From a virus, in the IMG/VR virus record IMGVR_UViG_3300027708_000035, positions 55,429-119,428 of that record: 64,000 bases of DNA. One strand, written 5' to 3'. How positions within the stretch are numbered: position 1 is the first letter of the stretch; every line of letters starts with the position of its first letter. The translations under genes were made by a program, and so were the position numbers. The notes beneath the pieces were generated by a model. That model saw only the letters and a program-made list of their open reading frames with translations. It searched no databases and was not told the DNA's origin. Shown in pieces: positions 59,867-64,000 of the stretch.

Positions 59867-60135
59867 TAATCTTCGCGTCGGTTAGCGTGTCCTGCGATAT
59901 CAACAATAGTTTCCAAATCGTCAAATTCACGGAATACTTGATCCCACTGATCCTTTTGTGCAATTTTAATTGCCTTGCGGATAACACTGGGTTTGACTTC
60001 CAATTCTTCGGCAACTGCGGCAATAGTTTCGTTGAGACCTTCAGTAAGAGATTGTATTTCAGATAATACAGTAACTCCTTCTGCAATGATTTGTTTAATT
60101 TTGGCCTGTTCAGGTGCTCCAAACGATTTACTCAT
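59866..60135 (-). CDS. dsbA: DsbA, double-stranded DNA-binding transcription factor
   Basis: An 89-residue protein, the same length as T4 DsbA. The conserved core is FGAPEQAKIKQIIAEGVTVL, TEGLNETIAAVAEELEVKPS and IRKAIKIAQK. In T4 DsbA binds DNA at late promoters and helps late transcription. It opens an operon that continues with the membrane protein, gp43, gp45 and the TGT-like gene. AAGGA precedes the ATG, and a consensus sigma-70 promoter is upstream. Confidence 0.92.
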   Translation of the reverse strand: MSKSFGAPEQAKIKQIIAEGVTVLSEIQSLTEGLNETIAAVAEELEVKPSVIRKAIKIAQKDQWDQVFREFDDLETIVDIAGHANRRED

Positions 60136-60157
60136 AAAATTCCTTTATTAAAATAAT

Positions 60158-60186
60158 AGTATATACAAAACAAGTAAGTGTGTCAA
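60158..60186 (-). promoter_or_regulatory. Sigma-70 promoter of the replication operon
   Basis: On the minus strand TTGACA (60186-60181), a 17-nt spacer and TATACT (60163-60158), one mismatch from consensus. It drives dsbA and probably the membrane protein, gp43, gp45 and dpdA behind it. Confidence 0.8.
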
Positions 60187-60193
60187 ATATTTT

Positions 60194-60201
60194 GATAAAT
60201 A
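60194..60201 (+). promoter_or_regulatory. Candidate late promoter GATAAATA for GIY-YIG gene
   Basis: GATAAATA 69 nt before the ATG at 60271, back to back with the dsbA promoter. AAAGGA lies about 9 nt upstream of that ATG. Confidence 0.45.
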
Positions 60202-60270
60202 AAGGTGCCAATCGCGATCCGGCAAGATCCACTGGCTCTAATAGTATAATATTTAAAAGGAACTACCAGC

Positions 60271-61002
60271 ATGATTACTTATCTCTATGTAAAGACCCAC
60301 ACAATAACTGGGCTTAAATACCTTGGCAAAACTGTAGCAAAAGATCCGCATAAGTATCCTGGATCTGGCAAGTATTGGAAACTACATCTAAAGAAGCACG
60401 GTAAACACTATACTACAGAAATACTCAAAGAATGTCAATATCCGGCAATGGTTGAATATTGGGGAAAATACTATAGTAACCTATGGAATATTGTAGATAG
60501 TGATGAGTGGGCAAATTTAAAACCCGAAGTAGGGGACGGTGGTGGATTACCTGTTGGGCATATTTTATCCGATGCTACTAAACAAAAAATTGGAGACGCA
60601 AATAGAGGAAGAAAAATGTCTAATGAATTTTGTAAAATGCGTTCAGAAAATCAGAAAGGCAAAATTCCGTGGAATAAAGGTACAACAGGCGTTCAGATAG
60701 GAGCGAACCGTGGTAGAAAGTTTGGTACTCCTAGCGAAGAATATCGTGCAAATATGTCTAAAATTCTTAAAGGTAAACCAAAACCTCCCCGCACTAGACA
60801 ACATTGTGAAAATATTTCTAAATCAAAGTTAGGACATAGCCATCCCCAATCAGATGATTCTAAATTAAAGATTGGTAATGCAAACAAAGGCCGCCGCCGA
60901 ATGCATAATGACGAACTAGGAATACCTATTAAAATGGTTCCTGCTGATAAAATATCAGAATTTTTGTTAAACGGATGGAAGTTTAACAGAGAAATTCCTT
61001 AA
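60271..61002 (+). CDS. GIY-YIG homing endonuclease with NUMOD3 repeats
   Basis: A 243-residue protein. The N-terminal GIY-YIG-type domain shows ITYLYVKTHTITGLKYLGKT, KYPGSGKYWKLHLKKHG and EILKE. After it come repeated NUMOD3 DNA-binding modules (LSDATKQKIGDANRGRKMS; PSEEYRANMSKILKGKPK; DDSKLKIGNANKGRR), the standard architecture of Seg-type mobile endonucleases. It lies on the plus strand between the minus-strand dsbA and superoxide dismutase genes, as expected of an inserted homing gene. It ends exactly where the convergent dismutase gene stops. Confidence 0.88.
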   Translation: MITYLYVKTHTITGLKYLGKTVAKDPHKYPGSGKYWKLHLKKHGKHYTTEILKECQYPAMVEYWGKYYSNLWNIVDSDEWANLKPEVGDGGGLPVGHILSDATKQKIGDANRGRKMSNEFCKMRSENQKGKIPWNKGTTGVQIGANRGRKFGTPSEEYRANMSKILKGKPKPPRTRQHCENISKSKLGHSHPQSDDSKLKIGNANKGRRRMHNDELGIPIKMVPADKISEFLLNGWKFNREIP

Positions 61003-61542
61003 TTACAAACGAGCGTCTATAATATTCCAATTTATAATTTTCCACTGATTATTCAAATATCCTTTTTTATCGGCTTGATAATCGTACATGGCATGTTCCC
61101 ACCAATCTATCAGCAGTACAATATCATTTTTAATTTGGTGATTGGCAATGGTTTTAATCTCACCGTTCCGGGCAAGATAGGCCCAACCGCTGCCCTGTAT
61201 GCCCATAGCAGTCTTTTCAAACTTTTCTTTAAACTTATCAAAACTTTTAAAATGTTGATTGATAAATTCTAGAGATTTACCAGCGGGCTCATTTGATCCT
61301 TTTGGTGATTGTAGTTGTGGAAAATAAATGCTGTGTAGGAAAGCGCCCGCTTCATTAAAGTCTGGATCACCCTCTCCAGCATTAAATCTATCTACATAAC
61401 CCTTGTATAACTTACCATAATGATAATCTATTGCTTTTTTACTCAAACTACGACCCAGGCCATCGCGAGTATAGGGCAAGGCTACCTGCTCTAATTTTTT
61501 AATTGCCCTACCTTCTTGTAGTTGTTTTATAAAGTTATACAT
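61003..61542 (-). CDS. Iron/manganese superoxide dismutase-like protein, possibly packaged
   Basis: A 179-residue Fe/Mn superoxide dismutase homologue with all four metal ligands in order: His41 (YHYGKLY), His70 (GAFLHSIYF), Asp146 and His150 (IDWWEHAMYDYQADKKGY). Also present are GSGWAYL and the final NQWKIINW. The fold converts superoxide to peroxide. Ahead of the fold lies a short N-terminal extension, MYNFIKQLQEGRAIKK, whose LQE|G could be a prohead-protease site after a capsid-targeting peptide. A late-promoter motif (61548-61555) ends 5 nt before the ATG. No Shine-Dalgarno is seen. Packaging in the head is a hypothesis. Confidence 0.85.
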   Translation of the reverse strand: MYNFIKQLQEGRAIKKLEQVALPYTRDGLGRSLSKKAIDYHYGKLYKGYVDRFNAGEGDPDFNEAGAFLHSIYFPQLQSPKGSNEPAGKSLEFINQHFKSFDKFKEKFEKTAMGIQGSGWAYLARNGEIKTIANHQIKNDIVLLIDWWEHAMYDYQADKKGYLNNQWKIINWNIIDARL

Positions 61543-61666
61543 GGATATATTTATTGTTAAATATCATGTCAAGTGGTTAACCGGGCATTCGAGGACCCCT
61601 AACTATGAACTTTCCCTGTTTTTTCTTAGTACAGCCAATGTGGCTTAAAGGTAAATCGACGCTTGA
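61543..61666. other. Short intergenic gap with promoter motifs only
   Basis: The 124 nt between the dismutase and deaminase genes hold the promoter motifs described at 61548-61555 and no recognisable RNA or small gene. Confidence 0.4.
61548..61555 (-). promoter_or_regulatory. Late-promoter motif AATAAATA overlapping a sigma-70 like promoter
   Basis: Minus-strand 61555 to 61548 reads AATAAATA, 5 nt before the ATG. A TTGACA begins about 32 nt before the ATG and has a TATATC box 17 nt on, overlapping this motif. Either would place the start of transcription at or just inside the gene. Confidence 0.4.
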
Positions 61667-62356
61667 CTATTTGTTCTTTTTGGCTCTACCAGCCTTCATA
61701 TTAGCTAACCAATGTGCTAGTTGTCCTTTGCGTCCGCCTTGTTTAGCAGTCTTACGCAGGCTACTTACACTGGCCATGGTATTGATGCCGTGTCGTTTGC
61801 TGTCACCTTTGTCTTCAGGATGACGTCCATCTGCAAAGTTTTCATTTGTATTTTTTAAAAATGTGTCAGCAAACTTTTTGCAAAGTTCTCTAATGTCTTG
61901 ATTGTTTGTTTCTTGTAAAGTAAAATCACGTTCTTCGTGTTCGTCGTCACCTTGACTAGGATCCATATAACCGCAATATACTTTGCGTACTATGGAATCA
62001 TTAATTAGTTTGGTGCAACTTTCACCATATCTATCATCTGCCGTTATATCGTGTAATTCACTGCATGGACTTAGGGTAGTAAGGATAATACTGCCTTCTG
62101 GAATGTCTCCATACTTCTCAACATACGCTTCCATTGCTGCTCGTTCGGCATGAACACGCAATCCGTCACGAGGGAAATTAACTTTGGCAACTAGATTATT
62201 ATCTGGGTCTAGCACTGCGGCAGCAACCATGCCGTAATATTCACGATCTTTCCTTCGACAATCAATAAGCATTTTACAGAGCCTGACCAATATACCATCT
62301 AACTTTGTTAGATTGTGTATTTCGTAATCTGATTGATCAAACTCTGCAAATTTCAT
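61667..62356 (-). CDS. Zinc-dependent (deoxy)cytidine deaminase-like protein with extra C-terminal module
   Basis: A 229-residue protein. The deaminase core has H69-A-E71 (VHAERAAMEAY), then Pro97-Cys98 (LSPCSE) and Cys114 (YGESCTKL) as zinc ligands; the two Cys are 16 residues apart rather than the usual 3, so the loop is enlarged. dCMP deaminases supply dUMP for the thymidylate synthase also encoded here, but a RibD-type or base-modifying deaminase is possible. The C-terminal 50 residues (KGDSKRHGINTMASVSSLRK, then GGRKGQLAHWLANMKAGRAK) are a separate basic module that I associate with other proteins of aquatic T4-like phages. Its start overlaps the small gene upstream (ATGA). Confidence 0.75.
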   Translation of the reverse strand: MKFAEFDQSDYEIHNLTKLDGILVRLCKMLIDCRRKDREYYGMVAAAVLDPDNNLVAKVNFPRDGLRVHAERAAMEAYVEKYGDIPEGSIILTTLSPCSELHDITADDRYGESCTKLINDSIVRKVYCGYMDPSQGDDEHEERDFTLQETNNQDIRELCKKFADTFLKNTNENFADGRHPEDKGDSKRHGINTMASVSSLRKTAKQGGRKGQLAHWLANMKAGRAKKNK

Positions 62357-62499
62357 TTCGTTTTAATTTTAGGTTGTCTTGCAGCGTACAATGCTGCTGT
62401 TGCCATTTGGTCTTTCTTTTGCGGTGTCTTATTTTTAAACTGCCGATACTTGTTTGGATTAGCTTTCTGAAAGTTGTCTTTCCAAGTGTCTAAATCCAT
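62353..62499 (-). CDS. Small basic protein
   Basis: A 48-residue ORF from the ATG at 62499 (MDLDTWKDNFQKANPNKYRQ...), ending with a TGA that overlaps the deaminase ATG, the usual coupling in this operon. It contains KNKTPQKKDQMATAALYAAR and is basic. The Shine-Dalgarno is weak and the frame is open a little further upstream to the end of the preceding gene. Function unknown. Confidence 0.55.
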   Translation of the reverse strand: MDLDTWKDNFQKANPNKYRQFKNKTPQKKDQMATAALYAARQPKIKTK

Positions 62500-62522
62500 C
62501 TCTGGTTCTAATTGACGCTCAC

Positions 62523-64000
62523 TTACTTTTTTTTTAGTCGATCTAGTTTATTGGTTAAAGATTCAAAATACGGATCAACACTTTCTTCATATCTAACTGG
62601 AGAAATTACTGCATTAGAAAGATCCATTCCTGCGGCCGCTTGTCTCTTACCCCATGCAATTGTAGCACTACGTCCAAAGATTGGTTTAGGATTGACAGGT
62701 TTGCCGTTGATGGTGATATTGTAAGATGTGACTTCTTGACGATTTTGTTGTAGTTCTGGATCATCTAGATCGTGTCTCTCATCATCACCACGATTGCGAT
62801 AACCGCCTACGCCGTATGATGGAACGCCTACACCTTCTAATTCTGTCTGCTCACCACTGACAGCCTGTAGCACAGCATTTAAATAGTCTGCGGCTTTGGT
62901 AATCTTGCTTTGTTGCCAAGCATCTAGACCTTGTTGCTCACTATACTTACGAACCATGTGTAATAGTGCTTCGGCATTCTTGGCAATACTTTGTAATTCG
63001 CTTGATGCCATCTGTATTTCGTGATCTTCTGCTACGTCTTCATTGGGCACACAGTTTCTTACCTGCTTGCCAGTTGTAGCACTTTTCTTAGTACCTGCGG
63101 CATGATAACCCGACCAGCAACTGGTATAACCATTACTATCTTTGGCACCTTTTTTGATTTCCATGACATTGCCATGTGTTTGGCACATGCCACAGTCTGG
63201 ACATACTGTTTCCATTGTCATATCTTCATTGTGTTTCTTCTTACCGGCACAGTGAGCCTTCTGACTGAAACCTTTTGGGTGTGAGCAGTTGATACTACTC
63301 TTGTACTTTTTACTCCACTCTTCCGCCACACCTTGCTCGTCACTCTTGTTAATCAAATCAATGTTACCAAACTGACGAAGATGTTTTATTGTGTTATTAA
63401 GATGGTGGTGATAATCCGGATCGTCTTTACTTACACCATTTTGTGCTAATAATTTTTCAGCATGACGATGTGTTGGCATTTCTTTCTTCAATAGTTCTGG
63501 AGCGCCTTCCACCACACCTTGTTCTTTGATATTTTTATTCTTTTTCTTAGCAGCTAAGTGATTCAAGTAAGCAGCCTTTTGCTTTTCTGGGCTACGCATA
63601 TCAGTTGGGTCAAACCAGTCACTTTTCTTGATTGGTTTTTCTTGTTCCGAGCCTTCCGCCACACCTTGTTTTTTAGCTTGTTGAATCTTTGCTCGTATTC
63701 CTTTTAATTGTCTGCTTAATGGATCGTTAAAACCAACTCGGCCACCATCTTTTACAATAGCATCAATTTTGTCACTGATCTCTTTGGCTTTGGCTCTTAA
63801 TGATGCTGGATCTTCTTTGCCTTCCGCCACACCTTGCTCTGACACTACCAAGACCTTATCAATATGTCGTTTGGCAGCCGCCAGCGTGGAGAATTTTCTA
63901 AGACTAGAACTGATACCCCATTGGTATGGGCCTTCCTGTGTTATGCCATATCCTTTGTATGTTCCTTTTTTGCCTACGAAAGTATCAGGATTGTATTCAC
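62523..64000 (-). CDS. Modular polyprotein-like protein with GVAEG linkers, 5' end beyond window
   Basis: The frame is open to the right window edge; it stops at 62523. About 492 residues are visible. They form short modules separated by a recurring linker: EQGVAEG, KQGVAEG, EQGVVEG, EQGVAEE and EDVAED. Each matches a hydrophobic-x-Glu cut, similar to T4 gp21 prohead-protease sites (Ile/Leu-x-Glu). The modules are unrelated: a helical, Lys-rich one, a His-rich one (PTHRHAEKLLAQNGVSKDD), a Cys-rich one (CSHPKGFSQKAHC, CPDCGMC, RNCVPNED) and a C-terminal NPKPIFGRSATIAWG. The gene may code a head-internal polyprotein. A plain repeat-rich structural protein is the alternative. Confidence 0.6.
   Translation of the reverse strand, partial: EYNPDTFVGKKGTYKGYGITQEGPYQWGISSSLRKFSTLAAAKRHIDKVLVVSEQGVAEGKEDPASLRAKAKEISDKIDAIVKDGGRVGFNDPLSRQLKGIRAKIQQAKKQGVAEGSEQEKPIKKSDWFDPTDMRSPEKQKAAYLNHLAAKKKNKNIKEQGVVEGAPELLKKEMPTHRHAEKLLAQNGVSKDDPDYHHHLNNTIKHLRQFGNIDLINKSDEQGVAEEWSKKYKSSINCSHPKGFSQKAHCAGKKKHNEDMTMETVCPDCGMCQTHGNVMEIKKGAKDSNGYTSCWSGYHAAGTKKSATTGKQVRNCVPNEDVAEDHEIQMASSELQSIAKNAEALLHMVRKYSEQQGLDAWQQSKITKAADYLNAVLQAVSGEQTELEGVGVPSYGVGGYRNRGDDERHDLDDPELQQNRQEVTSYNITINGKPVNPKPIFGRSATIAWGKRQAAAGMDLSNAVISPVRYEESVDPYFESLTNKLDRLKKK
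63321..63839 (-). repeat. Four near-identical DNA repeats coding the GVAEG linkers
   Basis: The plus-strand sequence CTTCCGCCACACCTTG or a close variant occurs at 63321-63338, 63505-63524 (one A for G change), 63652-63671 and 63820-63839, spaced 147-186 nt. Each codes (E/K)QGV(A/V)E(G/E) on the minus strand. Conservation at DNA level, not only protein level, suggests recent spread or module exchange by recombination. Confidence 0.7.

Noticed and set aside
59859-60122. Overlapping 87-residue ORF in another frame of dsbA
   Set aside because: dsbA matches a known family at full length; the overlapping frame has no recognisable content.
61560-61620. tRNA-like T-arm (GGGCATTCGAGGACCC)
   Set aside because: The stem is imperfect and no anticodon arm or acceptor stem pairs around it.

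Overview
The window is a stretch of a T4-like myovirus genome (contractile-tailed phage of the T4 superfamily), not bacterial chromosome. It carries a run of recognisable T4-type genes: tape measure, gp26-type tail chaperone, gp48/54-type tube cap, gp53, gp5, gp25 and gp6; the recombination nuclease gp46/gp47; the late sigma factor gp55; DsbA; sliding clamp gp45 and DNA polymerase gp43. No host genes, integrase, tRNA or CRISPR array was seen. Textbook sigma-70 promoters (TTGACA-17-TATAAT type) sit ahead of the early operons and T4-style late promoters (xATAAATA) ahead of several virion genes. This points to a Gram-negative, probably aquatic, host. Several small proteins resemble ones I associate with cyanophages and uncultured freshwater T4-like phages; that is recollection, not a search.

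Layout. 1-2185: divergent tail genes, a tape measure on the minus strand and a gp26-like tail chaperone on the plus strand, which appears to be extended by a -1 ribosomal frameshift. 2182-4234 (minus): small proteins including a possible head-internal protein, a GIY-YIG nuclease and two basic DNA-binding-like proteins. 4224-8028 (minus): gp46, gp47, gp55. 8084-40498 (plus): a 32-kb baseplate and fibre module, containing a gp5 with a GH19 lysozyme domain, a 4657-residue gp7-position protein with FG-GAP repeats, a complete subtilisin-like protease and three tandem paralogous fibre proteins. 40495-51565 (mostly minus): thymidylate synthase, a CobS/MoxR-type ATPase plus VWA protein pair, a FEN-type nuclease, QueE, a plus-strand SPASM radical-SAM enzyme, a MazG-like protein, a cupin and a glycosyltransferase. 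51644-62499: an HNH and a GIY-YIG/NUMOD homing endonuclease, conserved phage genes, the replication operon dsbA - membrane protein - gp43 - gp45 - TGT-like enzyme, a superoxide dismutase and a deaminase. 62523-64000: the C-terminal part of a modular protein with repeated GVAEG linkers.

The most interesting system is DNA 7-deazaguanine modification. The gene directly downstream of polymerase and clamp is a tRNA-guanine-transglycosylase homologue (DpdA type) with both catalytic aspartates. It carries the same nine-residue peptide, NTFGSLFSF, that ends the DNA polymerase, where T4-type polymerases bind the clamp. This suggests a base-exchange enzyme tethered to the sliding clamp, fed by the phage QueE and perhaps a T-fold (QueD-like) protein. 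The second is the probable programmed -1 frameshift at 1949-1955 (TTTTTTC followed by a 15-bp perfect stem) in the tail chaperone. The third is a set of proteins with candidate prohead-protease sites, including a polyprotein-like chain and a superoxide dismutase, that may be packaged in the head.

All calls come from reading the sequence and from memory of protein families. Coordinates of short motifs were counted by hand.
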